Of a stretch of DNA of 64,000 nt, positions 26,923 to 40,645 are shown piece after piece. A program made the translations under genes and the position numbers. A model generated the notes under the pieces. That model worked only from the letters and a program-made list of their open reading frames with translations. It did not search any database and was not told the DNA's origin. Origin of the DNA: Xestospongia muta. Taxonomy: Eukaryota; Porifera; Demospongiae; Haplosclerida; Petrosiidae. The stretch is from the NCBI GenBank assembly GCA_963693285.1, contig OY848925.1:1838932-1902931 (forward strand). The letters are read 5' to 3'. Within the stretch, counting starts at the first letter, position 1; every line of letters starts with the position of its first letter.

Positions 26923-29900
26923 TTATACAGTGTCTGCAATATATGATTTTATTTCAGTTGTTACTGGTGTTGTAGGTGGACTAAAAACATCATCAGATGC
27001 TAGACGATTACGGTGACCATACCCATTAGAAGTAGGCTTCTGATTTAGTACAAGCTCTTCGGGAACACTTGTTAAACGCATCTATATTAGAAAGAAAATA
27101 TAGTACTATAATAGTGGGTATATTATTTGTAAACGTTGAAATGTTTAAGAAGTTGTGTGTCATTATTGTCACATAACTTGTACAATGATAAGGATCTAAT
27201 AGACCACACCCCCAAATGATAAATAAAAATACTTATAGTAATAATGAAACAATCTGACTGGGCAAGCTAAGCAGTAACTGAAATAGGCACAAAGATTATA
27301 AACTGGGTGGTGCTAACAGTAACACAGTATAACCTCAATGATTGATAAAGAGTTTATTCTTAATGTGACAAATTGAATTAACACAACATACACTATTAAG
27401 ACGTTGTTTTAAGGTGCCAACTTCCTTCTCTAATGACTCAATTCGCTCTGAGTCCTGGCGATGTAATTGGGACTGGCGAAAACTATCAGATCTCAATGTC
27501 TTCTCCTCAAAAACATTCACTCCTTTAGGATCCTTATACAATGACCACATCTAGGTAAGAAAAATCAGAGTATATGAAATAAACTGCTACATGGCAATTT
27601 TAAATGAAGTGGCAATAGTTATATTCAAATTATATACATTGTTATATAAAACTCAATTACCTTTGGAACAAAAGCTAATGTTATAGCACTGCTCGTTCCA
27701 ACTAGTACTCCAGTTGAGTAAAATCCTTCACAGAGACTACTATAGTCTTGCAGAAAAATTGCAACCACAATAATGACAACTGAACAAGCAGTGACAATGT
27801 ATACAATAGCAACCACTTCCTTTGAGTCATTCACAGCCTCAACTTTGACTTGACGAGTTTTGACAGCCAGAATAATGGCAATAGTTTCAAGAATTCCGAT
27901 AAATACAGCAATGGTAATAATCCAAACAAAACTAGCAATAGTATAACAATTCACTCCATTAGTTTCAACAATGATGCCTTTTTCCTATAACAGAAAATAA
28001 GTATAAAATATATTATAAACTGTAAGAATATCAAAGACAAAAAGAGTGCTGTATATTAGGATGAAGTTGCTGTATGGGAACTTATAAAGCCATGTAAGTG
28101 TGGTTATACACATGATTTTGCTGTTGTTAAAACCATGTTCACACTTCTCAGTACCTTTGTGAAACACTTATCAGCTTAAGTATCACTATAAATTATTGAA
28201 TAATCATTTTCTTCTTGTGCTATATGAAATATATAGATATTTGGGGTGTGGTCTCAATACTTGTATAACACAAGACAAAAACCACACTCTGAATGGTACT
28301 TTTAATTGTTACTCAATGACAGGATATTATGATTATACAATAATACAGGTACATTATTGTCTAAAGGAAGTACATGGACTTACATTTTCCATAGAAGGAT
28401 TTTCCAGATCTAAAGAATATGAAACGACAGGTCGAGTATACGGTATAGCTGATCCTAGGACTAGAAATAGAAGCAAGACTCCCAGGATAGCAAGCACAAT
28501 GAAAAATAGATGTTTGTCAGTCATAACCTAAAACATAAAAGTGTCATTAGAAAGACTGCATGATGTCAGATTGTAAATAAGAGTATCTTGTCAAAGATGT
28601 TTGCATAGATAGGACAACACACTATCTTCATCATATTGTAGTCACTTAAGAAACAAAATCTTACAATAAGTAAATTGAAAGTGCAACAGAGTAAACTTAA
28701 AAGACACAAATGCCCAAATCTCTTTTCTAACATGAAACACTTCATAAATTTCATTCTATAAAGTTTGAGATTGACTAATTTTAAACAGTCACTAGCTTTT
28801 GCACAACTATGTAGTTACTATTCAATGGTACAGCAGAATATAAAAGGTGTAGTACCAACTACATATAAACATGCCTTTGATGTGTAAGGTTCAACTAAAG
28901 ATATGCAAAACAATTCTATGACACAGGAGAGAAATGTACGTACACATACAATAGCTTAATTACTTAGTGCAGGAAACTATTTAAAATTATCTGCCTAGGA
29001 GAGAAACTAAACTAAAGTATTGTTCAAAGGCCAAAGCTAACTATAATTAACTAAAGTAAAAAAGCATTATTAGTATATGCCATTGTATTCTAATAATGAA
29101 ACAGGTGATGTACCTTCTTCCTTGAAGTTGGTTTGAGGAAGATCTGATAGATACGGAGCATCTTAGCCAGTATAGGTGCAAAGATGAGTGTAATGCCAAA
29201 AGAAATCATCCACACATTTGCCTAGGTAACAAGTATTATCATAAAGAATTCTATTACATATGGAATTGCCATAATTAGAATATTGGTATGTAACTTACAT
29301 AACATGTGAAAGTTTCTAGAATGTAATTATTGACTGGAGCTACAATGAAGTATGTTGAAATGTAAAGTGTTAGGGCACCAGCAATAATAAAGTAATTGAG
29401 ATTTGGACTAGTTAGACGAACAATTCTATCAAAGAAGGGATAATTAACATGTAATGAGTATATTAATACCAGATAAGAAAATGAAGTTATTGTCTTTCAG
29501 TCATTGTGCATATACATATTAGTGTTGTTTTAGTTAACTATGACTAAAACTATAACTAATATTTTTTTCAAATGTTACTATAACTATAACTAAACTAAAA
29601 TTAAAACTTTCCTTTGAACTATAACTAATACTAAATTAAATAGCCTCAATTATGTTAGTTATTAACCACATAGAATGTGTAAAGCATTTAGCATAATTAT
29701 TATGTTAGGTAATGCATGTTTGAGTTGTTTGTGCATTTAACTTTCCATGCATGAGTGATTTTCTAGTTATTATAGTGAAGCTTAACTAGAAAGCGTGGCT
29801 ACAGCTAGTATAGCAGCCTGTCCTGGTAGGCTAGAGAAAGTGGAGTATGGCAATACTTCAAGTATAACTAATACTAAAACTAAAACACCTAATGTTTACT

Positions 29901-32900
29901 AAAACAACACTAGTACTACATATATATTGATATAATTAACATTTGCTTGTGTTATGTTTACTCTTTATTTTCTTCTCTTACTCTCTCTCTCAGACACACA
30001 ACTCACTTTCTGTTCCTGAAGACAATAGTAAAGACCAAACAGATGAGGGTAAAAATAATACCAACTGATGCCCACAAATACATGAAGACAACAAGAACTA
30101 ATGGATATTGACTGAGAACTTCAATAGGTGATCCATCAGGTGGAATGCCATCTGTAACAATATTGTAGGAATGAGATAAGAAGATAAATGGACTAATGAA
30201 TCAATGATAGGAGAATGAATAGCAATTTAGCAAAAGCATATGTTAATGATACATGTGTTGTTGTTGTTATTGTTATAAAATAATCATATCAAATTACAAA
30301 GTACATGAGAACACAAACAGATTACATCATATTGCTGTTTACCTGGCCAAACAGTAGTATTGCTCTCATTACTGGCATACACAATACTTGGTTCATTAGC
30401 GGTTACATTAACTTGAGCATATTTGATTAACACCGATGACTCTGTGCCAAAAGATAGTACAACTATTACTTAATGTTATGAGTTTGGAGTCAATATATAA
30501 ATCAATGTGTACAATAAATTATAATACCTAACTAATACATACAATCCAATACAAATACATGTACACTATATATACATACATGTACATGTAATATACATGT
30601 ACATTGTATATACATGCACATGTAATGTACTTGTACATACATGTACATGTAATATACATGTACATTGAATATACATGCACATGTAATGTACTTGTACATA
30701 CATGTACATGTAATATACATGTACATTGAATATACATGCACATGTAATAAACATGTACATTGTATATACATGGACATGTAATGTACTTGTACATTGTATA
30801 TACATGGACATGTAATATGCTTGTACTTGTACATTTAAGTGACAACATCTATTGCTATTAATCATCATCTTACACAGGATGACAAGCAATTGAGATCATA
30901 TCCTGTCTAGAACAAGCCAAAACACTACAGAGATAAGATGATTGGAGCCTTAATTCACACTACAAAAACATTTTATCTACAGCTGTATGACAACTAGAGT
31001 GTAAAAATGATGACAATGCAATGAATTTCCTCTAATGTCAGTAGTAGAAAGAAGAGTATAATATACACTAGTAATAACATGACATTAAAATGAAATATGT
31101 GTGCATTTGTTGTGGCTAATGTACAAGGTGTTCAATGAGCTGACAGGATGTCCATATGTAAGTATGTTACAAATGCTTAGATCATTCAAGTAGACCACTA
31201 GACTGCCTTGTTAAATAATATTTAAGACAATGTGTAATATTGAGTGTCATTATAATCACCTTCTCTGTATTGCAGTAGATACACAGTTCCTACTTCCCTC
31301 ACACCATGGTCATTGAAAACAACAACACCCTATAGATTACAAATGCAATATAAAAAATATAGTTATCTATACTTCACACCAATAACAAACAATCAAATTA
31401 GTAACATACTATCATAGAACACAGAACACACACAACTGTATATAAACAAATCATTATAAGATACATATATGTCATCTTATAGTTAAGAGTCAATATAAAC
31501 GTTAGAAGTGTGCTGTTTCTGTAGGAGAGGACACACTCACTCCCAAACATTCCTGCCTAATGTCCGATCAACTAGAGTTAACTGATATTGTTATTATAAT
31601 AAATTAGTAATTTATAATTTAGAGCCTAAAGTCAATAATACTAAATAACCAAACAAAGTTTATGGAGACCTTATATGTTATCGTATCATATGTTATCATG
31701 AAGTTCAGTCTATACACAATACAATACATAAGGTCAACCAAAATACAGAAAATTAGTAGGTTCACTAAATTTAGTTTTGATAAACTTGAAAAAAGCAAAT
31801 GTACATATAACTCACTGATTTTCCTGTGAACTCAGTGTTCAATAAGTTATATCTTAGTAGACAGTCAGTACCAGTAGTTCTGTTATATAATGGAGTGAAT
31901 GGTCCTATACAGTTAGTCTCATTAACTTTATTGTCATTAATCATATTTAGAGTTGAATTCAAAGCTAGTGCAAGACTCCAAACAGCATCATAACCATAAG
32001 ATGAAATACTCGATCTCTCATCTTCCTATAGACATATAGTACTTTATATTACAGTCACTTACAATATACACTTACTTCAGTATATTGTTGTACAACTATC
32101 CCCCTCTCTACTACTTTAGTAAGTTCTTGAGTAGTACAGTATACACTAGGATCAGATAAGAGCCAGTCTTCATTATACCATCCATGTAGTAACCAACCAT
32201 AGTCAGGATAATAGATCTCTTTATTATATGCCTAAATGAGATTAGAATAAATTAATTATGTGATATTCTATGACACTGTTTAAAGTCATCTTACAATACA
32301 TGTTTACATGATCATAATACTAGTACCATAATTAAATATACTTTTTAATTCAAAGCAAACTTTTATAGATGTCCTATATGCTATCTAATGGTAATAAAAA
32401 AGTACATACCTCACAAAGAATTTTTCTTGCAGTGTTTTCAAATGTATTCAAAAAGAATATTCTGGCATCAGTTCTCTATAAATTATAGAACTAAGCTTAA
32501 CGTTTTGTAAAAGAGAACAATGCATAGATGTCTGTAACTTACAAAGAGTTGTACATTGTTAGAAATATTTTCATGAGGCCAAATATGAGCAGTTCCGTTT
32601 ACAAAAATATTCTCACTAGCCAGACTTTGTATCAATTGATGTTCCATCTGAAATAAACATAACACGTGTACTAATATTAGTGGCTATAGTCGACAAGTAG
32701 AGGGTATTAAGTTTATTCAGTGACGATTATCAGTAATTACTAACCCATTAACTGATAGCCTTTACTAATAAATACTTTCTTAAATATCAATTCTTGGTAA
32801 ATTAACAACTTTCAATATCTACATGTACATTGACTTTAACACAATCCAAACACTGACACTTTTAATAATGACACTACAAAAAAGTGCCAGTTACAAAACA

Positions 32901-35900
32901 TTCATCTATGCACACAACACATTCCAAGAAGCTACACACACACGCACACACACTACAACATTGTTTATATATCAAAACCTCCTACAAAAACAACATTAAA
33001 TATTATATATAAGCATATGACAATAATTATAACAATCAATATAGTTCTTGTCAACCAAATAAAAATAGCACTAAGTACAGTTGTAGGCCATATATGGTTA
33101 GAACTTAAGATGAGGTAAAATGAAAGCAGTGACAACATCTTATATAACCTTGTTACTAGTCATTATCGAGTGTTTAGATAATTGTGATCAGCTCTAATTT
33201 AATAAAAACATCGGCAATTATATAAATTCCTGGCTAATCTTAATTTCACAGGGATATTACACCCTTGTATAGAAACATGCACAGTCTTGTTCAAATGGCA
33301 CAAATTATCAATCCATTAGTAAAAGACCTACTTCCCCTTTATTACTATAAAAAGGAGTGGGGCATATATTCATCAGCTTACATTGTAACAGGCATTTTAA
33401 TAGAAGCTACATTTTACTAGTATACATAATAACTCATTAACGATTGATTATTGCTTCAAGACAAATCTAGACGATGAGTCTACTATATCTTATATACAAC
33501 ATGTCTTGTATACAACATGTCAATACTATTAATGTACAATAACTAAAATTGTATAAAACAAGTTCATTTTTGGCTTTAGCTCCACAATATTACATAGATA
33601 CAGGTGATTATATCCCATACAAGACATTTGTATACAATTAACACATATGAAACTGCCACATGTCATTATACAGTATTATAATTATGCGAGCGTGCAGTTG
33701 GAAACCTAACAATTGACAACACCAAACCTTGTCGTCATTTGTTATCTGCCAAGCATACAACTCTCACATGTTAACATTTCAACTGATGCCAAACCTCAAG
33801 CAAACAATACCACACATAATGCCTACTGACTCACAGTCAACTTTATGCCAATACCTTTTTTAATTATGATATAAAACACGACCACATAGAAGTGACCTAA
33901 ACTTGTCAGACAGTATGTGCTGCACATATAATACACAACATGTGTGACAACAATATAGGAATGAGAGATTATTATATCAAATTGTGTTGAAAAGAATTCC
34001 CTTTGTTAAAATATCATGAACAAAATACACTTGACTTTTCTATCCCTATTTGGTGTTAAGTTACTACAATGAATTTTGATAACTGACAGTTATAATATAA
34101 ACTAATACCATAACAATTATGTCTCTGTTAACATACAGGATATCTCACTAAACACTTTCCCACTATAATTATTACCAAGAACTTATGATTTCCTGTAACA
34201 CAATAACTTTCCTTGAATCATCTAAACTCTTTGAACTCATCATAAAGTCCAAAGGAAATTATTGTATCACAGAATATCATAATAGTGTGTTACCTCCATA
34301 AATTGCCTCTCTGCTTCGGTAATAATAGATATTCGATTCCAACCATAGTATTTGATAGCTGTGACCAAGCTCTTAATGACAGCTGCATTGGAAGGATATA
34401 GTTGATAATAGTTGCTAGCTTGTGGTAGAGTTGATGTTGACGTGTAGGATATCTGCATTGTGAAGCACAAAACAAGAAAAAAAGAAAGAAGAAAGACATA
34501 AAATTACTAGAAGGAATTTATGTCAAAGGTAATGTATTAGTTCACAACTTGTTCAGATGATGTACTTAATATAGATGAGTTATCATTGTTACATTGACTT
34601 TCAAAGGATATAACACACCGCACCTAACATATATAGTGGAAACAAAATTCTATAGATATTATTCATTCCATTATAAGTACTACTTACTATGCCCAAAGTT
34701 ACTCACAGACACTCTCCTTTGAATGATATCAACATGCCACATTTAAATGCATTACTGCACAGGATAGGCTGATATAGATGGTAGTAATACAATATGCACC
34801 AACCCAGTACAAGAAGCCACAGTCATCACAAGACAAAGATCAATAAATGACACATTAAAAGTTGGCAAAATACAAAGGAAGCCAATGAAAATGGTTGCTT
34901 TGTGTTTGACACTATTAGTCATTGTGTAGCCATCAATTCTTTTAACAATAGTAAGTATGTAAGTTAAATGCTGTTATCCAATCATTCCTTCCACAATGTC
35001 TACTATGCCAGTCTTTGCTAACCTAAGGTTTCCACAAACAAACTATATAGGCATCTGTTGTATAGCTTGTCATTGACCTGAAGTTAGTTATAGTTGGCTC
35101 GGTATTTCATTAAAGATGATCAAATTTATTAAATCATATAATAGAAGTATTTCCCATGACATTATACATCAAAGCCACATCAAAAGAAATAGTATAAACA
35201 AAAACAACCCTACTTAAATGACATCTAGTAACATCATAAAGCACACAACAAACAGTGAAGGTCAGAATATTAACCACATTACAATAGAGTTATTTACTAC
35301 TCTCCATAAATGCAAGTCTTATAAGTGCTGACTAATATTAGAAGAGAATTGAAACCTTGTGGTTTGATGGAGTATTAATCAACTTAAATGAAATGATACA
35401 ATAAGTAGTACCCACTTCACATAGAATACTTATATTTGACACATACATAATAACATAAAAACATACACAGACTGGCTTGGGTTAAGGTTGGTAATATTTA
35501 TCATAAAATAGCATGACAATATAGTAGTAGCCAATGGTGTAGTAGATATAGTAATGGCCATTATCCTTATAAAGCAATAATGACTAAAATAGATCGTGTA
35601 CTTTTAAAGGCACAGAATGCAAAGAACATACAGAATCATTCCACCACGTTAATGACCTGACTAAACAGATCATAAGATAATTACTACAAAGTAACAAGAA
35701 TGTATGAAACTTTAATCTATGTTCAATCAATGCAAGCAACCACAATATACCATAAAGTCAATATTCATACATTCCACTGATATTGTAAATATTAACACTT
35801 TTACCAGTGGTATATTTTGATATTCAGCTATATCTATCAGAGCATCAGTAGCTGGAGAACAACCTCCACCAATGATAGCTATCAGAGGTTGTGATGGTAT

Positions 35901-36283
35901 GGGATTTGTGATGTATTTGAGTGTCTCTTGAACTGCTATTGATGAATTACACTGAAAAAAACAAATAAATACAGAGATTATTGAGTATCACACAATCAAA
36001 TAAAAAACACACAATTCAACAGGAATGAGTTCCATTACGCGTTGCTAATGATGGTTACCTTCGCATCAATTTCTGCAGTTATTTCTAGCTTATATCCAGG
36101 TAGTACATCTCCTTCATCAATAGCCTTTTGTACACTATCTAGTGCTTCAGTAGAATTGTATCGAGGTGAGTTGGAGTAAACAAACAAAACTCCAAGACTA
36201 TGAGGAGATCCTTTGATAACTGGCAATATGATACCGCTTGTCCAAACAAACGTTATCAACAAAAGATTTTTAGAAACAGACAT
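26923..36283 (-). CDS. GR5: GABA-B-like class C GPCR with coiled-coil tail, 16 exons
   Basis: Predicted receptor of about 800 aa. Exons: 36059-36283, 35805-35951, 34294-34452, 32543-32647, 32410-32475, 32076-32231, 31816-32025, 31260-31329, 30343-30441, 30007-30151, 29299-29425, 29114-29221, 28384-28527, 27661-27984, 27392-27550, 26923-27081. The same plan as array 1 is kept, but introns reach 1.8 kb. Features include a signal peptide, GGGCSPAT in exon 2, YDAVW in exon 7, seven helices, and a tail starting MWSLYKDPKG. The tail has a heptad run, RIESLEKEVGTLKQRL (spacing 3-4-3-4), like the GABA-B dimerisation coiled coil; a basic and proline/threonine-rich end follows. I chose the ATG at 36283; the frame upstream has GTG only. 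Exons 6-7 are far closer to array 1, introns included, than the rest. Confidence 0.86.
29522..29910. mobile_element. MITE-like element in GR5 intron
   Basis: About 390 bp with terminal inverted repeats that begin gtgttgttttagt at the left end and match in reverse at the right end (actaaaacaacac). Both ends are flanked by TA, the target duplication expected of Tc1/mariner-type elements. Runs of ctataactaa lie just inside both ends. No transposase frame is present. It sits in the intron between the exons for helices 1 and 2. Confidence 0.65.
30545..30835. repeat. Minisatellite of about 60 bp units in GR5 intron 8
   Basis: About five diverging copies built from tacatgtacat, tgcacatgtaat and gtacttgtacat blocks. 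Because the blocks are themselves palindromic (TACATGTA), single strands could form hairpins. All three minus-strand frames stay open through it, which is a by-product of the repeat and not evidence of coding. Confidence 0.85.
31805..32232 (-). other. Exon 6-7 tract of GR5 shared with array 1
   Basis: Within GR5 the two exons at 31816-32025 and 32076-32231, and the short intron between them, are almost identical to GR1-GR4, while flanking introns show no similarity. The tract shares the variant gctagtgcaag (near 31964) with GR4, whereas GR1-GR3 have gctagtccaag. This is best read as a recent gene-conversion tract, probably from GR4 or a close relative. Confidence 0.65.
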
Positions 36284-36429
36284 TTTTACTCGAACACTGA
36301 GCACATGTAATTAGACAGTGGAGTATATTAAAATTACAGCAGCTTTTAATAAATATTAAAGTTATAGTTAATAAAAATTAATTAGTTCATTTCCGGTTAA
36401 CTCGGATGTGATCCTGGAAAGACTGGTGT

Positions 36430-39400
36430 CTATTCAGCAATAGTTGTTGAAGCCAGATTATCTGTACTGAGGGCCTACAATAAGAAAGTATATACACATA
36501 TGCAATTTAACAATGATCTTTATTACCAAAGAATTGTTCATTTTAGACTCCAACTGTGATATTTTAGCCTCAAGGTTACTGATGCGCATTTTATCATTAA
36601 TCCAAGTAATAGCACCATTTTTTCCAATAATTATACTGGAAGAAGAATCAGAATCAGTAAATATTTTATCACCATTGGGATCTTTGTAGAGACGAACCAT
36701 CTAAAAAAGTAATCGTTTGTAAAAGCATTAAGTAAGTCACATAGCACATTATAACCTAGTATATTGGTTCTGTTTATGTACTTACTTTTGGTATAAATGT
36801 AGATGATAAAATAAAAAAGCTATCTATTAAAAGAACTATAGAATAATGTGCTTCACGAGCATTGTTATAACCATTAAGAACAAAAGAGACAACAACCAAC
36901 TCTAATAAAATCATACTCGTCACATAAATAATAGCTGTTATTTCTTTTGTGTCATTAAGTGGCTTGATACGGACTTTTCTTGTTTGAATGGCCAACACAA
37001 GAGCTGCTAGTTGTATAGCTCCAATATACAAATACAAACAAATAATCCATGGTAATGCCTCAGGACGAATACATGTATAAATCCAGTTGCTGTGTTTAAT
37101 CCCATCATCCTATCATCAAAAGATAATACTAGTACTCCAAGTTATATAATAATAATAACTTACATCAATTGTAAATGGTTTTTCTAAATTACTAATCAAG
37201 TTTGGATCAAGGCGTGTAGCAGGGATAGCAAACCCTATTAGTAGTAACAGTGCCATCCCAATAGTAAGTACTGCAATAAAGATCAACAAATGCCAGTCAG
37301 TTATTGTCTAAAAAAGAGATGGTATACTTGAACATATTATAATTATTATACCAATGAAAATATGTTAAAATTATACTTCTCCTTTGTATGCAAGTTGTGT
37401 TATTGAGAAGTTTACTTTTTTCTTTGTAGTAGGATTGTGAAAGATATAATATAATCTCCACACTTTAGCCAAAATAGTTGCAAATGCCAGTGTATATCCA
37501 AAGCTATCAAGAAAGACAATAATCTGCAATGCCAAGACAAGAAGTGTTAAAATTATACAAGAAAACCCAATGTTCACTTACGTAACAAAATACAGTCCAA
37601 ACAATGAAGTCAGTTGATGAATGGGTATGAAAAAATATTGATAAGAATATCATTGAAGTTCCAGCTAAGATGCAATAATTCAATGTTGGACTAGTCAAAC
37701 GAATAACTCTGTAAATATAAAAACAAGCTAATAATATGTAAATGAACAAATTTACTTACTTTCTGTTTCGAAACAATATTGTAAAGACCAAACAAAAGAT
37801 GGAAAAAAAGAGTCCCACCAAACTTAACAAATAGAAAACAATAGTGAGTTCAATGCTTAGTCCAATAATGTCATTAATTGGCACTCCATCCCAAGGAATT
37901 CCATCTATATAAATAACATTTGTTCAAAAAATAATAATAATTTCATACCAGGAAAAACTGTAGAGTCATTTTCATTATTAACATATAAATAATTATAAGA
38001 AACAAAATCAGTAAATTCAGCAACTTGTACATATGAGCCTGTTCATGTAGTGAGAAAACATAATTATCATATCAATACAAATTTACCACTCCTAAATTGC
38101 AAAATTCTGACAGACTTGTTCATACGTGTTCCATTTTCATTAAATTCAACCATTCCCTATTTTTTAAAGAAATCACTCAACTTTTAAAATCATGAAACTA
38201 CTCACAGACAGTCCAAAGAACTTTGTTTCTCCTAAGCTTTGATGTAGTACACAAGATGTGGTTGTACATGTGTATTCCCACTCAGATAATGATATTGTTT
38301 CGTTTCCATACTGTTCACATCCAGTAACATTATTATCCTCTATACGTTTTATTGTCTTTTCTAAGGCTAAAGCCAAAGCCCATACTGTATCATAAACAAT
38401 ATGTGCCGAGTATGCTTCATTATATCCTGTATTAGTAAGTCTTTGACGATATATTCTTTGAAATTTATTGTAAGACTGTGACATAATAATATAACATGAA
38501 ATCATATTTAATGATCCTGCCACTTACTAGCTCTCCAACTGCTTTCTTGTTACGATCTTCTGCAATTGGGTATTGCTGTACAGCTAAAGATTTTTCTAAC
38601 ACATCAGCCAAGTCTATATTACAACACGTGAAGTTATCGCTTCTTTTATTCCACCATTTAGCACTATACCATCCAAATAAAAGCCATTGATAATTTCTGC
38701 CATATAATCCAAGCATATGAGCCTACAATAATGACAACATTTGAGCTTTTGTTTATTATGTTCAATACTTACTTGGCAAATAATTTGTCGTGCTTTATCT
38801 TCATACATATTTAAAAAGAAGATTCTAGCACCTTCAGGCTGTGTAATGCAACAATTATATGATCATTAATCATTATTCATTGTATATTACATACAAATAT
38901 GCCTTTTTTTGTAGCAGGATCCTCATTTGTAAGAATATCTTCAGACTCTAGAACAGTTATATTTTCTGCTTTTAACAAAGTAGTTATAACTTTCTTGTTC
39001 TGGAAATTAGACAAGAAATGAATATACACAAACATTATAATTATTAGCAATATCATACATACTTTGATAAAAATAGGCTCAACTTGGGTAATAATGGATA
39101 CTTGTTTCCATCCATAGTGTAAGATTGTTCCCACTATAGCTAAGAGGTTATTCTTTTCAGTTGGATGTAAACGAAAGAAGTTGTGATAATAATCTCGTAA
39201 ATTTAATGATGACGATGACGATATATATCCAATCTAAATAGAACAAAATGATAACATATACATCAAGTGTGATGCTTAATACATGCATCATAGTAAATTA
39301 AAGTATAACTTGCTTAGCTTGTATGCATGTTCCTCTATGAAATGAATATGTGAGTAAAATATATACTGTCATATTATGCAAGATATATTGTAACTATGTA

Positions 39401-40546
39401 CTATCGTAGTATGTTTTGGACATTTCATATCACTTAACAACACTGCACAATATTAACTCATCAAATGATTAAATTGAATGTTGATAGGTTGACTGACAAA
39501 TGAATAGATGGAATGATAATCAACCAGGTATCAATTTTTTTCTCATACTAAACAGAAATGTGACAACATGCAAAATTTTGGATTTATAGCCAATCTTTTA
39601 TGCATAAGTCATCAATTCATGATAACCTTCTTATCAAATATCAGACACTTGATCTAAAGCCACACAGTGGGAGACATCTATTACTTTTACAACCAATCTC
39701 ATACTAAACAGAAATATGTTAACGGGCAAAAATTTGGATTTATAGCTAATCTTTAATTCAAACGTCATCAGTTCATGGTAATCTTATTATCAAATATCAG
39801 ACACCTGATCTAGAGACAGACAGTGGGAGACATCTAACTCTTTCACAACCAAAACACTGGTTAAGATCCTATATCACCTCTACTTAAATTACTGTCTGTC
39901 ATGCTACACCAAGCACACACCATTTCAACATTTTTTGATAATATGTGCATGCAGAGAATAGTTTCGTTATAATTATTATATTAATGGGAGATATTTACCA
40001 TTAAAAATTTCTGTTTTGATTACATTGGATAATAACATTGTACTCTTATTAACTATACCAGTGGAAGTCCCCAGAAATTGCTGAGTTCAGCAACAGGCTC
40101 GGTAGCAGTAGAACAGCCAGCTCCAATAATTGCAATAATCCCAGGACATTGTTGACGAACATGTTTTAAAAACAAAGACAATGATGTCTCTCGATCACAC
40201 TAAGAAAATGAGAATGCTTTTATTGTGTTGCATGTTAAGATTTATTGGTAAGTATATTATAACAACAAATATACTATATATGTCATACCTTTGTATCTTC
40301 AATTGCTGAATAACTCAATGTGTAGTCTTTCAAAATACTGTTGTTGGCATTGATCCTTTCTAATGCTATCATTGAGCCAACAACACTTCCAAGAGAGTTA
40401 AATGCTGCTCCTGAAGAACCCATAAACAAAAATTTGAGATTTGTTTTGTTATTTTGTGGACATTCTGCTAATGATTGCCAAGGTAAAATTTGTCCTAAAG
40501 GAGAATGACAAAAGACCAAGAGACAAAACCACAACAAGGCGTTCAT
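36430..40546 (-). CDS. GR6: second-subfamily GABA-B-like class C GPCR, 16 exons
   Basis: Predicted receptor of about 810 aa. Exons: 40289-40546, 40059-40199, 39063-39233, 38895-38999, 38773-38838, 38528-38722, 38206-38475, 38087-38156, 37949-38038, 37760-37904, 37582-37708, 37416-37523, 37164-37307, 36786-37109, 36527-36700, 36430-36474. The signal peptide begins MNALLWFCLLVFC. Exon 2 has GAGCSTATEP, the loop that carries a ligand-binding serine in GABA-B1; exon 7 has VYDTVWALALALEKT. Helix exons carry FRNRK, TSPTLNY, NPTTKKK and FIPK, all GABA-B-like. The tail has the heptad run RISNLEAKISQLESKM, then ends ALSTDNLASTTIAE. It lies head-to-head with PAQR pseudogene A, about 100 bp away, and its stop is about 150 bp from the GR5 start. 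Confidence 0.88.
39541..39852. repeat. Tandem duplication in GR6 intron 2
   Basis: Two diverged copies of about 155 bp, each starting tctcatactaaacagaaat and ending near tgggagacatcta...caacca. A single, further changed copy occurs in the same intron of GR7 (about 45505-45735) and GR8. It is intronic, with no coding sign. Confidence 0.75.
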
Positions 40547-40642
40547 TGCTGCAGTTAGATTAACTTTTACTGAATCACTTTCTTCCTGCGTACTAGTAAT
40601 TTTGTAGATTAATTTAGTAGGCAGAGATAGCGTTAATTAATA
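40547..40642. promoter_or_regulatory. Short divergent promoter region between GR6 and PAQR-A
   Basis: Fewer than 100 bp separate the GR6 start codon (minus) from the PAQR-like frame (plus), so any promoter must serve both directions or lie inside a gene. The core cgttaattaatag is repeated in the same place beside GR7 (about 46491) and GR8 (about 52474). No canonical TATA box stands out. Confidence 0.45.
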
Positions 40643-40645
40643 GAG

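Noticed and set aside
28196..28531. 111-codon plus-strand frame
   Set aside because: Antisense to GR5 exon 13 and its intron; no family resemblance.
29560..29650. Telomere-like repeats (ctataactaa)
   Set aside because: They do not match TTAGGG-type repeats and fit better as inner repeats of the MITE-like element at 29522-29910.
30528..30889. Long open frames of about 100 codons in three phases on the minus strand
   Set aside because: They are the translation of a TACATGTA-rich minisatellite inside a GR5 intron; all phases are open because of the repeat.
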